A stretch of 64,000 nt of DNA from contig JAOQAG010000008.1 in NCBI GenBank assembly GCA_025963715.1, positions 358,720 to 422,719 of the forward strand, given 5' to 3'. A model generated the notes under the pieces. It worked only from the letters and a program-made list of their open reading frames with translations. It was not told where the DNA came from and ran no database searches. Source of the stretch: Bacteroidota bacterium (GTDB taxonomy: Bacteria; Bacteroidota; Bacteroidia; 2-12-FULL-35-15). Position 1 is the stretch's first letter, and every line of letters starts with the position of its first letter. The position numbers and the translations under genes are program-made. This document shows, piece by piece, positions 51,240-61,800 of this stretch.

Positions 51240-52250
51240 TTATTGGATCTGTAGTTTGCCGGATTTTTGGAAACCGGTACCTGATAATTGGTACAGGTAA
51301 ATTCCCGGATTTACATTCGACATGTTCACGGTCGTTAATTTATTGTTTGTGATTTTTTGAGAAACCACCAGTTTGCCGGAAAGGTCGTACACCGAAAGTG
51401 TGGATTCGGTTTCCGTTCTGATCAGAAAATCAATGTAAATGGTTTTATCCGCAGCATACACTTTTACGTTGTTCTCTGATTTTGCAGCAGGATTATCGAT
51501 TCCGGTTGTTGAGTTGTAAACAACAGCAACATCATCCAGCCACATTTTACTTCCTGCAACGCTGGTGTTCTGGTTGTTGGACGATGTGCAGTTTAACATG
51601 ATGTATTGCGGTGTTCTTCCATCTACATACGTGAACGGAACAGAAAAACGGGTCCAAGCGCTCACGTTTGCCATTGGCGTTAAAAAGGTAGCATCCCCGA
51701 TTTTATTTACTGTAGAATCAGGGTGGTTGGACGATACCGGTGTTTCAGGATCGTAGTAGTGTCCCATGTGCAGGATCGCGCGAACTTTTCCCTGCTCGTT
51801 TGCTCCGCCTGTTCCGCTTGTAGAAGTGGATTGTACGTATTTGTACCAGCCAACCAAACTATCCGGACGGCCATCAAAGCTGATGCGGCGGATATCGGTG
51901 GTAGTTGTATTCTGGATCGTTCCGAGGTAACCCTGTAATTTATTGGTAGACGGAGCGTTTACAATTCCGGAAGTTAAGGAACCGTTTACAGTTGCAATAA
52001 CGAATGAAACGGTTTCCATACGTGCGGAGTATGTTCCCGAGTGCATTGTTGTATTGTCCTGAAACAGTGTTTGAGGGCCGGAAGTGGCATAACCCGTACC
52101 GGTTTTATTGGAGTTGTAACTTACAGGTTCCATACTGGAACCGGATCCTTCCCAGGATTCAAATCCGCCATTGGGAAGCGGTGGGGTTTGTGCAAAAACA
52201 CTTAGAGTAGAAGAAGCACAAATAAAGAAAAGTGAGTACAGTTTTTTCAT
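51240..52250 (-). CDS. T9SS type A protein with N-terminal carbohydrate-binding-like domain
   Basis: A 336-residue secreted protein. Signal peptide MKKLYSLFFICASSTLSVFAQ. The body (about 25-235) begins LPNGGFESWEGSGSSMEPVS and ends KMWLDDVAVVYN, the beta-sandwich layout of PCMD-type putative carbohydrate-metabolism domains. The last 75 residues are a type A sorting domain (NVKVYAADKTIYIDFLI, LSVYDLSGKLVVSQKI, GIYLYQLSG). The TonB receptor gene follows 60 bases downstream, so the pair may take up or sense a polymer. Substrate unknown. Confidence 0.82.
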   Translation of the reverse strand: MKKLYSLFFICASSTLSVFAQTPPLPNGGFESWEGSGSSMEPVSYNSNKTGTGYATSGPQTLFQDNTTMHSGTYSARMETVSFVIATVNGSLTSGIVNAPSTNKLQGYLGTIQNTTTTDIRRISFDGRPDSLVGWYKYVQSTSTSGTGGANEQGKVRAILHMGHYYDPETPVSSNHPDSTVNKIGDATFLTPMANVSAWTRFSVPFTYVDGRTPQYIMLNCTSSNNQNTSVAGSKMWLDDVAVVYNSTTGIDNPAAKSENNVKVYAADKTIYIDFLIRTETESTLSVYDLSGKLVVSQKITNNKLTTVNMSNVNPGIYLYQLSGTGFQKSGKLQIQ

Positions 52251-52366
52251 GTGTTTGTTTTTTAGTTTATTTTATTGCCCACATGATTTACGTCAGAATA
52301 GAGGAACCGGTTTTCCGTTCATCTAATTTGGAGTAATTACACGGGGATGTTTTTAGTTTATGAGAT

Positions 52367-52374
52367 CAAATGTA
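52367..52374 (-). promoter_or_regulatory. Candidate -7 element for the T9SS/TonB gene pair
   Basis: Minus-strand TACATTTG, exact TAnnTTTG, 116 bases before the ATG at 52250. The long leader between has no obvious riboswitch. Confidence 0.4.
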
Positions 52375-52389
52375 CAAAAAAATTGAAAA

Positions 52390-54345
52390 TCAGACACCTT
52401 TTTCCATCCAGTCGCCATGCTTTTTGATCAGGTCGATCAATGCATCTACCGCCTTTTCGGATTGGATATTACGCTCTACCACATCGCGTCCTTTGTACAG
52501 GGTAATTTTACCGATCCCGGTTCCTACGTATCCATAATCGGCATCCGCCATTTCGCCCGGCCCGTTTACAATACAGCCCATGATACCAATTTTTACACCT
52601 TTCAGATGATCGGTGCGCTGGCGAATTTTTGCAGTAGTTTCCTGCAGGTCGAACAGCGTACGGCCGCAGGATGGGCAGGAGATGTATTCCGTTTTGGAAA
52701 TGCGGGTACGGGTAGCCTGTAAGACCCCGAATGCAGTTGAATTTACATTTTTAGGAGAAGCGCAACCGGCCTGATCTATCCAGATCCCGTCGCCAAAACC
52801 ATCCAGCAACAAAGCGCCAAAATCGGTGGAGGCATGCAGCTGAAAATCTTCTTCGGAAATATTTTTATAATCGCGTTTTACGATCACCGGCACATCCACA
52901 TTATGATCCATTAATTCGATGAAAGCGCGGCGCTGCTCTGCCATGCCATGCTCGTTTGCAGTTTCAAGCACAAATACCACGTGTGTTAGATCCATACCGG
53001 AAAAACCTTTCATCACATCATCGATGTTTATCTTCACAAAATTGATCTCCGTAGATTTATTTTCGGATTTTACGTATTCGGAAAATGTAAATAACGGATA
53101 CGATCTGATCTTGTTTTTCAATTGTTGCCAGGTGGCTGCATCATAGATCAGACCAAGCGTTCCAGGGATCGGAAAATCTACTTTATTATCGCCCACAAAA
53201 ATATAATCGCAGGCCTGGTCGCTTAAATTCCATTTGTCGGTTGGTACTGAATAATTGTAACCTACCGCAAAAAACGAAGCAGGGTTAATGTTCTGTTTTC
53301 CGCTGAAATCGGCAATTACACGCGGTACATTTGTTTTACCGATGTTGTTTACTTCCGTGGATTTGCGGCGCTGGTAATCGTAAGGCGAATACGGCAATTC
53401 AAATGTAGCGGGTACATTTACCGAACGTTTTACTTCCGGGATCGCTTTCTGTGCAGCACGTTTGGAGTACCTGTCGACCAGCGCTTTTGCAACCGGGATC
53501 TCAAATTCAGGATCTTCCGTTAAGGAAACACGTACGGTATCGCCAATGCCGTCTTCCAGCAGCGTACCGATCCCTGCTGCCGATTTAATGCGGCCATCTT
53601 CTCCTTCACCTGCTTCGGTAACGCCTAAATGCAAAGGATAATTCATGTTCAGCTCCTGCATTTTCAGGATCAGCAAGCGGTAGGCCTGTACCATTACCTG
53701 CGGATTGCTGGCTTTCATGGAAAGTACAATGTTGTAGTAATTGTGGTCTTCGCAGATGCGCAAAAATTCGAGCGCGCTTTCCACCATTCCCAATGGCGTA
53801 TCGCCGTAACGGCTGAGGATCCGGTCGCTCAGCGAGCCGTGGTTGGTGCCGATACGCATTGCGGTGCCGTATTCTTTACATATTTTTACGAGCGGTGTAA
53901 AACGTTCGCGGATGCGGTCAAGCTCTGCAATGTAAGCGGTGTCAGTATATTCAATGGATTCAAATTTCTTTTTATCGGCGTAATTACCCGGATTCACACG
54001 TACTTTTTCCACGATGCGCGCTGCTAATTCTGCGGCATTGGGTGTAAAATGAATGTCGGCGACCAGCGGTGCATTGTAACCGCGCTTACGCAATTCTTTT
54101 TTTATGTTCTCCAGGTTTTGCGCTTCTTTAAGGCTGGGTGCAGTAATACGCACGTATTCACAACCGGCATCGATCATGCGGATGCTTTGCTCCACAGTGG
54201 CAATGGTATCCATGGTATCGGTGGTGGTCATGGATTGCAGGCGGATAGGGTTGTCGCCACCCATGGGTACATCGCCGATGTTTACAACACGCGTTTTATA
54301 TCTTGAATAGTGTGTTAAGCTGTTGCAGTAAATGGAATAACTCAT
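52390..54345 (-). CDS. ispG: 4-hydroxy-3-methylbut-2-enyl diphosphate synthase
   Basis: With start at 54345 the protein has 651 residues (MSYSIYCNSLTHYSRYKTR). The longer frame to 54564 crosses a promoter and shows no similarity. IspG makes HMBPP in the MEP isoprenoid pathway with a 4Fe-4S cluster. The N-terminal TIM barrel starts VNIGDVPMGGDNPIRLQSMT. The cluster ligands are Cys557-x2-Cys560 (ISCPSCGRTLFD), Cys591 and Glu598 (CIVNGPGEMADADYG). The length over 600 reflects the extra middle domain seen in plant and Bacteroidota enzymes, as opposed to the roughly 370-residue E. coli form. Confidence 0.96.
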   Translation of the reverse strand: MSYSIYCNSLTHYSRYKTRVVNIGDVPMGGDNPIRLQSMTTTDTMDTIATVEQSIRMIDAGCEYVRITAPSLKEAQNLENIKKELRKRGYNAPLVADIHFTPNAAELAARIVEKVRVNPGNYADKKKFESIEYTDTAYIAELDRIRERFTPLVKICKEYGTAMRIGTNHGSLSDRILSRYGDTPLGMVESALEFLRICEDHNYYNIVLSMKASNPQVMVQAYRLLILKMQELNMNYPLHLGVTEAGEGEDGRIKSAAGIGTLLEDGIGDTVRVSLTEDPEFEIPVAKALVDRYSKRAAQKAIPEVKRSVNVPATFELPYSPYDYQRRKSTEVNNIGKTNVPRVIADFSGKQNINPASFFAVGYNYSVPTDKWNLSDQACDYIFVGDNKVDFPIPGTLGLIYDAATWQQLKNKIRSYPLFTFSEYVKSENKSTEINFVKINIDDVMKGFSGMDLTHVVFVLETANEHGMAEQRRAFIELMDHNVDVPVIVKRDYKNISEEDFQLHASTDFGALLLDGFGDGIWIDQAGCASPKNVNSTAFGVLQATRTRISKTEYISCPSCGRTLFDLQETTAKIRQRTDHLKGVKIGIMGCIVNGPGEMADADYGYVGTGIGKITLYKGRDVVERNIQSEKAVDALIDLIKKHGDWMEKGV

Positions 54346-54363
54346 TGCATAAAAATTAGGGTA

Positions 54364-54371
54364 CAAAGTTA
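54364..54371 (-). promoter_or_regulatory. Candidate -7 element for ispG
   Basis: Minus-strand TAACTTTG, exact TAnnTTTG, 18 bases before the ATG at 54345; it excludes the longer open frame as coding. Confidence 0.5.
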
Positions 54372-54419
54372 CGAGAAAGTTGGGATTTTTTATTGAATTT
54401 GGCTTTGATAACGGAATTT

Positions 54420-54730
54420 TAATTCGTCTTTTCAGGATTAAAAACCTTCTTGTTTTTATCTTCTTACTTTTTGTAGCCAAAAAGTAACAAAAACCTTTTT
54501 TGCCTTGTAAGGTAATTTGTCCTTCCGCTAGCGCGGCTTGACAACCACGGGTAATAATTGCCAATTGGTATTATTACTTGATTTGAGAATATTTTTAAAT
54601 TTTCTACGCAACATGACACCGCGGGCAATTATTCCCGCTATTACTGAACAAGGCCAAAAACGTCTACCCGGGAGAACATTGTTTTTAATTGTGATTGATG
54701 CACTGTGTTTGATGTATCCAAGACAATTAT
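54420..54730. repeat. Non-coding stretch with TTACTTTTTG-TAGC-CAAAAAGTAA hairpin
   Basis: Between ispG and the next gene (526 bases) I see a 10-bp stem (54464-54473 with 54478-54487), a short palindrome GCGGGCAATTATTCCCGC (54624-54641) and CGGGTAATAATTGCC (54548-54562) that resembles it. The remaining 54731-54871 is AT-rich with no feature. A 64-residue open frame at 54538-54732 is not credible. Confidence 0.45.
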
Positions 54731-54871
54731 AATTAAATATCGATCTGACAAATTTGTGTTACGATCAAATCATAAGTTTAAATCATAAGTCGCCACAGGC
54801 GATCTTTTTTATATCATAAAGATCATTTTTGATCTGCGTTCCGATACACAGCATTTCAGCAGTATTATTTT

Positions 54872-56326
54872 CTACGCGTTCAGCTTCTTTTTAAGCCAGT
54901 TCCGGTAATTTACAATGTCGGAATCGGAGGTTTGTCCTTTTTCGGCTATCAGCCCGGCAGCAATCTTTTGCAGTGTTTTATCCTTTTTTACATTGTCGGA
55001 AACGATCATTTTTTCGATAACGGCGATCAATTGCTGCTGGCGTTTGAATTCTACTTTTTTAAGCAGGGCGCCGTACTCTTTTTTCAGCCGTTCGGTTTTA
55101 TGTTCCAGGTAATCGTAATCGTTGAGCTCAAAGCGGATCATGAGCTCAAAAACGGCGAGCTTAAAGCGCAGCGATTCATCGAGGTTACTAAATGCATCTT
55201 CCAGCAATGGCTTTACCAGGTTTTTCAGTGCTTCCCTGAATTCGCCTTTGCCGAAGTTGAGCACGGCCAGGTTGAGGTATACAAACACGTTGTACATCGG
55301 CAGCTTTTTGATCACCTGGTCGGTTTTTGCTTCCTGCAGGATTTCAATTGCCTTGTCAATATTTTTTACAGAATAATTGATCACCAGCGAATTGTAATAA
55401 TAGAACAGGTATTTATCATACAGCAGGCTGTTGTGCTCCTGCATGGCGGTTTTTAGCTGTTGTGCATATTCCAGCGAGAGATCATTTTTCTCGTTTTTAA
55501 ACAGCGAATTAATTAAATACGTGAGCATTTGCAGCTTGGTATCGTGGTTGTTCTGATTGAATAATTTTTGCGAAGTAAACTCAGTGTATGTTTTCACGAG
55601 GTATTTTTCCAGTGCCGGAAAATTTTGTTGCTGCAATAAGATCCGGCTCACGGAATCGTAAATTTTAAAACGCAGCACAGGACTATTTTTTACTTCTTTG
55701 CTTTTGGAAAAATCGCTCACTGTTTTTTGAAGCAGCTGCAGGATCCCGCTGTTTTGTTTTGCAAAATTCTGCGTGGTTTTGATCCGGTAGATGAGCGCTG
55801 CAAGAATGTTATCGATCTCCTGGACCTTGTTTAATTTGGAGCGGTTCTCTTTCCGTTTCCGGATGTAATCTTCGGGGTTTATTTCCAGCGTTTCATGCGA
55901 GATCTTGATGTAATCCCCGTAAATAATGTCAAGCCAGTCGATGTACTCTTTTTCCACCGCTTTTTTTTCGGCTTTACCGAGGTAATAAAATGCAATTTTA
56001 TATTGGGATTTTTGCTGAAACAAACGCGCTAACACTAAATTGTTGGAGATAAAATTCAGCTCCGTTGCATCGTAATAATTTGTTGTAAGGCTTTTGCTGA
56101 TATCCTCGAGCAGCCTGTTTTTTAAGCGGTACAGCGCATTTTTATCTTCGGCGCTGTATAATTTTTTATGGATCTTCTCTTCTTCGTATTCCGGAAATTG
56201 TTTGCGGATGTAATCAAATAAAATTTCATCTCTCCTGTTTTCTTTTTCCGTACGGTTGATAAAAAGTTTGTAATGCCGGATCTCTTCTTTGGACATTACA
56301 CCGATGATATTCTGTAAAACCTGCAT
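54872..56326 (-). CDS. Helical cytoplasmic protein of unknown function
   Basis: A 484-residue protein, almost all alpha-helical, rich in Lys, Glu and Leu (RTEKENRRDEILFDYIRKQF, ALYRLKNRLLEDISKSLTTN, AVEKEYIDWLDIIYGDYIKI). Repeated Leu/Tyr-Ala-type helices suggest a TPR-like solenoid. There is no signal peptide or membrane segment. I recall similar Bacteroidota proteins listed only as hypothetical. It is monocistronic. The ATG gives a clean N-terminus (MQVLQNIIGVMSKEEIRHYK). Confidence 0.8.
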   Translation of the reverse strand: MQVLQNIIGVMSKEEIRHYKLFINRTEKENRRDEILFDYIRKQFPEYEEEKIHKKLYSAEDKNALYRLKNRLLEDISKSLTTNYYDATELNFISNNLVLARLFQQKSQYKIAFYYLGKAEKKAVEKEYIDWLDIIYGDYIKISHETLEINPEDYIRKRKENRSKLNKVQEIDNILAALIYRIKTTQNFAKQNSGILQLLQKTVSDFSKSKEVKNSPVLRFKIYDSVSRILLQQQNFPALEKYLVKTYTEFTSQKLFNQNNHDTKLQMLTYLINSLFKNEKNDLSLEYAQQLKTAMQEHNSLLYDKYLFYYYNSLVINYSVKNIDKAIEILQEAKTDQVIKKLPMYNVFVYLNLAVLNFGKGEFREALKNLVKPLLEDAFSNLDESLRFKLAVFELMIRFELNDYDYLEHKTERLKKEYGALLKKVEFKRQQQLIAVIEKMIVSDNVKKDKTLQKIAAGLIAEKGQTSDSDIVNYRNWLKKKLNA

Positions 56327-56424
56327 GTTTTTTTATACTTTGAATGCGTAAGAAAGTTACAAATTTTAATTGAACGGGTACACTTTATTGGATATTTTTG
56401 TTTCAGCACTTAAAATAATGTGTT

Positions 56425-57138
56425 ATGAAAAAGATCTTATTAATAGTATTTGTACTGTTTTCAATAGGCAGCAAAGCGCAGGTAAATATAGGAATGGGAC
56501 ACCTTTTTCCTACCACTGGCTTGTTTGCCCACTACGATACGGTAGTGAACGGAGCACCCGACACGATTGGTGTGTGGGTCAAAAATTACGGCTCCGCTCC
56601 TTTTAACGGGAAGATCAACATTCATGTTGGAGTACAGGATACCACCTTTCCCGGAGTGATTGATTCTGCGGCCATTAATACAGACACCTTATACGTGAGC
56701 GGTTTTAATCCCGGCGATAGCATACTGGCAACGTATACTACCAATTATACTGTTTCCACAGGAATGTACCGTTACGGGATAGATGTGATCGTTGTATGGC
56801 CGGTGGCAAGTTACAACAGCGGTGCTGTGTTCGAGCCGCACGACTCGCTGCAATTTCCTGTATTTATCGAATATCCGGAAAGCGTGAACGAGCTGGACAT
56901 TAACCGCATTATCAAGCTGTATCCGAATCCGGGCACGGACAGGATAACGATTGAAAACGTTGCAAATACGCCGGTAGAAACGGTTATTATTTATGATACA
57001 TCGGGCAAAGCGGTGCTAACCGAAAAAAGGAAAAACACCATTGATATTCAAAACCTGGCTCCGGGAGTTTACCATGCAGAAGTGTATTTATCGGATAAAA
57101 AGCATTATTCCATCAAATTTATAAAACAAAAAAATTAA
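56425..57138 (+). CDS. T9SS type A small secreted protein
   Basis: A 237-residue protein: signal peptide (MKKILLIVFVLFSIGSKAQ), one beta-sandwich-like domain (about 20-150; VNGAPDTIGVWVKNYGSAPF, GINIH-like strand and MYRYGIDVIVVWPVASY), then a type A sorting domain (KLYPNPGTDRITIENVANTP, VIIYDTSGKAVLTEKR, GVYHAEVYLS). The body resembles a CARDB-like adhesion domain but this is weak. Short enough to be a released enzyme or ligand-binding module. Confidence 0.8.
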   Translation: MKKILLIVFVLFSIGSKAQVNIGMGHLFPTTGLFAHYDTVVNGAPDTIGVWVKNYGSAPFNGKINIHVGVQDTTFPGVIDSAAINTDTLYVSGFNPGDSILATYTTNYTVSTGMYRYGIDVIVVWPVASYNSGAVFEPHDSLQFPVFIEYPESVNELDINRIIKLYPNPGTDRITIENVANTPVETVIIYDTSGKAVLTEKRKNTIDIQNLAPGVYHAEVYLSDKKHYSIKFIKQKN

Positions 57139-57169
57139 GTTGAACAGGTAAGAAAATCAAATTTTGATC

Positions 57170-57200
57170 TTGTGAACGTTATTTTTAAAAAACATCTTTG
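57170..57200 (+). promoter_or_regulatory. Bacteroidota-type promoter for the PKD-repeat gene
   Basis: TTG (57170-57172), 20 bases, then CATCTTTG (57193-57200), one change from TAnnTTTG. It excludes the upstream in-frame ATG at 57198 and supports the ATG at 57234. Confidence 0.5.
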
Positions 57201-57233
57201 TATCATATTAATAATTATTATAAATCAATCTAC

Positions 57234-58652
57234 ATGAAAACAGAAAATACAAACAGAACAAGCCCTTTGTTAAAGCTTACAAAAGCTTTGACAGTTATTC
57301 TACTAATAACATTTGGCTTCAAAGCAAGTGCGCAGTGTACTGCAAATTTTACTTATGTGGTGGATACTACCAATAATGGTGTGGTATCTTTCACAAATAC
57401 ATCAAGTTCGGCAGGCAGCGTACAATATGCCTGGGATTTTGGCGACGGGCAATCTGCTTATAGTGCTTCGCCAACGCATACTTATTCATTTACCGGAACA
57501 GATACGGTAACGCTGATGATGTATGATTCGCTGGCATTGGGCGGTGGCTGCAGCGACACGGTTTCTTACGTTTTAAGCGTAATTCACATTACTCCACCGG
57601 CTTGTTTTGCACATTACACGGCGGTTGATTCCCTGGGGTATATTTATTTTGTGAATGCATCATCGGGAGGAACCGGTACCAGTTATTTCTGGGATTTTGG
57701 CGACGGAGATACACTTACAACATACGGAAATGCAGTGCATAGTTACGGCCCGGGAATGTATACGGCCTGCTTAACGGTCAATAATCCTTCGATCAGCTGC
57801 TCTGTTACGTATTGCGATAGCGTGATGGTAAACAGCTGTGGCGCTTATTTTACATCCACAGCGGATGCAAGCGGATTTGGCGAAACATTTACTTCTTCTG
57901 TTACCGGTAGCGGCGATACGTATTACTGGGATTTTGGTGATGGCAATACTTCTACTCTTGCCAATCCTTACCATGTTTATGCTGCAAGCGGTACTTATTA
58001 TGTGCAGCTTGGCGTTACATCCAGCACCGATCCGGGTTGCGGAGCTACGCACAATAATTATGTGAATGTAAGCAACCATTGCAGTGCAGCATTTACCATT
58101 GCACAGGACTCGCTGGATCTGTATCATTTCAACATTTACAACAATGCAACTTCTCCGGGAAGCGGAATTACTTACCTGTGGGATTTTGGTGATGGCGCTA
58201 CATCTACGGCAGCATATCCAAACCACACGTATGCCGGAACAGGTCCGTATTATTTATGCTTAACAATTACTTCTACTGATACTGTTTGTACTGCTACACA
58301 TTGCGATTCTTTAATTGCAGGCCGTTCTACCAGCACGATCAGCGTTACTGTGCTTGCGCCTCTTACAACCGGTGTAAATGAAGCAAGTGAAGCGGCAAGT
58401 ATACTTGAAAATTATCCGAATCCGTTCAACGGAAGTACAACTATTAACTATTCCATTTCTAAAAATGCAGCTGTTGAATTAACAGTAATGGATCTTTTAG
58501 GAAATAAAATAGCGCTGCTGGAAAGCAGTCAGAAATCGGCAGGATCTTATTCTACTGTATGGAATGCTGATGGCATTGCACCGGGATTGTACTTACTGCA
58601 AATGAAAACGAATAACCGGATTACTACCAAAAAAATAGTGATCAGTAAATAA
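57234..58652 (+). CDS. T9SS type A protein with four PKD domains
   Basis: The start at 57234 gives 472 residues (MKTENTNRTSPLLKLTKALT). The frame reaches 57198 but the promoter lies there. The signal peptide is the LLKLTKALTVILLITFGFKA stretch. Four PKD-like domains follow, each marked by WDFGDG (first DFGDGQSAYSASPTHTYSF). The type A sorting domain ends the protein (ENYPNPFNGSTTINYSISKN, GLYLLQMKTNNRITTKKIVI). PKD-rich T9SS proteins are usually adhesins or enzymes' non-catalytic parts. A terminator follows. Confidence 0.88.
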   Translation: MKTENTNRTSPLLKLTKALTVILLITFGFKASAQCTANFTYVVDTTNNGVVSFTNTSSSAGSVQYAWDFGDGQSAYSASPTHTYSFTGTDTVTLMMYDSLALGGGCSDTVSYVLSVIHITPPACFAHYTAVDSLGYIYFVNASSGGTGTSYFWDFGDGDTLTTYGNAVHSYGPGMYTACLTVNNPSISCSVTYCDSVMVNSCGAYFTSTADASGFGETFTSSVTGSGDTYYWDFGDGNTSTLANPYHVYAASGTYYVQLGVTSSTDPGCGATHNNYVNVSNHCSAAFTIAQDSLDLYHFNIYNNATSPGSGITYLWDFGDGATSTAAYPNHTYAGTGPYYLCLTITSTDTVCTATHCDSLIAGRSTSTISVTVLAPLTTGVNEASEAASILENYPNPFNGSTTINYSISKNAAVELTVMDLLGNKIALLESSQKSAGSYSTVWNADGIAPGLYLLQMKTNNRITTKKIVISK

Positions 58653-58673
58653 TAAATAAAATGAGGTCCGGCC

Positions 58674-58708
58674 AATAAAACGCTACATTTATATTGTAGC
58701 GTTTTATT
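58674..58708. terminator. Terminator after the four-PKD gene
   Basis: AATAAAACGCTACA (58674-58687) pairs perfectly with TGTAGCGTTTTATT (58695-58708); loop of 7 bases. Confidence 0.8.
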
Positions 58709-58843
58709 ACCTGCCTGTCTTAAATTACAATTCCCCCCTTGTGTATCCGGCAAAATGAATTAATTCCTTTAATTCTCCGTTGCCATCCCCGGTGCATATT
58801 GCAAGCATTTATTTAAAATAAAACAATTTAAATTGCAAGCATT

Positions 58844-61800
58844 ATGAAAAAATTTACGAATTACAAAAAACGACTTCCTGCAATGAAAAAATTACTACTT
58901 GCCGGTGCATTTTTAGCACTGTGGTGCAAAGGAAATGCACAAACAATCAGCTGTATAACCATACAACAGCCTTGTCACAATAACGGCATACTTGCGGTAA
59001 GCACAACCGGGTTAACACCTCCTATTGACTTTTCGTATTACGACGGAACCGGCGGTTATTTTCAACATACCGGTGTACTCTCGGTAAATGATACACTCCG
59101 GAATATTGGCAATGCGATCATCTATGTGTATGCAAACTCATCGAGTATTCCAATGCCAGTTTATACTTCCGCTACAGGAATGAATGTGCCATTTACAGTG
59201 GATGCCCCGGTTACAACAAATGCGATCTGTCCTTCTTTAACAGGAACGGCGCAGATCACTATCAATGGTGGAACAGCGCCAGCATCGGTACAATGGTATA
59301 ATTTTAACTGGGCCGGTACAGGCAGTTATGTAGGAACCGGTAATCCAATGACCTTGCCTGCAGGCGAATATTCCACGATTGTAACGGATGCTGCAGGATG
59401 TATGATTACAAGCGGTACCGATTCATCCGCCGCTATTTACATTCAAAATATTTCGGGGATCAGCTTTTCTGTTCCTACTACCGATGCAAACTGTACCAAT
59501 GGAACAGCAATGGTAACTGGAATTTCGGGCGGAATGGCACCCTATACTTATTTATGGCAGAACGGTGCAACAACTTCTACTCTCAGCGGATTGTCGCGCG
59601 GCAGCTGCGATGTGACAGTAACGGATGCGCAGGGTTGTTACCAGTTAGGGTACGGCTACATAAGCCAGGCTGTTACCATTGGGGCAAATCCTGTAGCTAC
59701 TGATGCTACCTGTTTACAAAACGACGGAAGCGTGATCTCTTTCGGGTCGGGCGGAATGCCACCGTATACTTATGTGTACAGCAATGGCATGACGGGGCAA
59801 ACAGCCAGCGGCCTTGCAGGCGGAACAAACTTAAATGTAACGGTTACAGATGCGAATGGCTGTGTCGGCACAGAATATACTTACATCAATACAACAACTC
59901 CTATTACAGTTACCTATACAACTACTGCGAGCTCTTGTACTGCTCCCACAGGAACTACAAATCTTTCTATCAGTGGCGGAACAGTGCCATACACTATTAA
60001 CTGGAACACCACTCCTGTATTAAGCGGAGCTGCTCTCAGCGGTTTAGCGCCCGGCGAATATACATTTACTGTAACGGATGCGGTGGGTTGTGTGCGAACG
60101 GGTACGGTTACTATTCCTCCTGTAAGCATTATTGTTGCTTCTATAGCTCCTTCCAATCCTGTTTGTCCGGCTGTTACGGGAACCGTAAATGTTTTTGCCA
60201 CCGGCACCACTCCTCCCTTTACATACTCATGGAATAATGGCGCAACAACGCCTGCTATAACAAGTGTACCTATGGGATCTTATTCCTGCCTGATCACAGA
60301 TGCTGTTGGCTGCTCTGTAACAAAATATGCAGATGTAGTAGCTACCAGCCCTATTAACATTGGCTTTAGCAGTACACAAGCCAGCTGTATTTATTCAGCC
60401 GATGCAAGTATCCTTGCAAACGCAACCGGCGGAACAGCGCCTTATACTTACAACTGGAGCAATGGACAAACCGGCCCGAATGCAACAAGCTTAACTGCGG
60501 GTAATTATTATGTGTATGTAACGGATGCAAACGGATGCACGCAGAATTATTATAATAATCATGCATACGTTGGTTACAATCCGGCTAACGACAATTGTTA
60601 TTGCACCATCACCGGAAAGGTGTACCAGGATTTAAACAGTAATTGTGTGTACGATAGCGGGGAACCTGGAATTGAGCATATTATGATGCATTGTAATAAT
60701 TTCGGTTACGCATTTACGGATGCGAATGGCGATTATTCATTTTTAGTACCAAGCGGTACTTACACATTATCGGAATCGGTACAATATGCATACCCGCTGG
60801 CAAGCTGCCAAAGCAATGCTATTTTGGTAACTGTTACTGCTGCTTCGAGCTGTGTGAATACGGTTAATTTTGCAAATAACATGAATACGATCCACGACAT
60901 GCATATCCTGAGAACGTTTGTGAACAATGCCATCCCGGGCAACACGTACACGCAGGGACTCATCATACAGAACGACGGTACGGTACCGGAATCTGCTATT
61001 CAATTGGGTTACAGACATGACGGGCAGCTGACTTTTACAGGAACGTCGCCATCGGTTTACTCGCAATTGAGCCCGGTTGCAGAACCGAACTGGTACAGTG
61101 TTACAAGCGGATTCCCAACAATGGCAGCGGGTTCGTCTACGATGTTGTATTCGAACAATACGGTAGCAACCAACATTCCGCTGAACACACTGGTTAATTT
61201 TTACGATACCATTGCAGCTGCAGCGCCGATGAATAGCTGGTTGAGCGATTTTACACCCTGGAACAACGTACAGCATTATCAAACAACGGTGATCGGATCG
61301 TACGACCCGAATTTTAAAGAAGTAAGCCCGAAAGGATACGGCGCAACGGGCGATATCACTACTGCTGACAGCGTACTGGATTACGTGGTTCACTTCCAGA
61401 ATACAGGATCGTACTATGCACAAAAAGTGGTAGTAATGGATACGCTGGATGCCGACCTGGACTGGAATTCCCTGAAACCGGGCTATTCGGATCATCCGTA
61501 CACGGCAACAATGACAGAGAACGGTGTGGTAAAATTTACGTTTGATAATATCAACCTGGACTGGAAAGACCGGAATGATATGGACAGCCGCGGATTGATC
61601 TCTTACTCGATCAAACAAAAAGCGCACCTGTCGCCGGGCACACAGATAAAAAATTCGGCTGCTATTTATTTTGATTACAATGCACCGGTGATCACCAACC
61701 AAACGTTGAACACGATCGCGGTAAACGCAAGTGTGGCGGAAATGAAAACAAATAATATGATCAGCATTTATCCGAATCCGGCAACGGAAGAAATTACCAT

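Noticed and set aside
54346..54564. N-terminal extension of the ispG frame
   Set aside because: The promoter element at 54364-54371 lies inside it, and IspG similarity begins at 54345.
54538..54732. 64-codon open frame between ispG and the helical gene
   Set aside because: No signal, no family features, and it overlaps palindromic repeat DNA.
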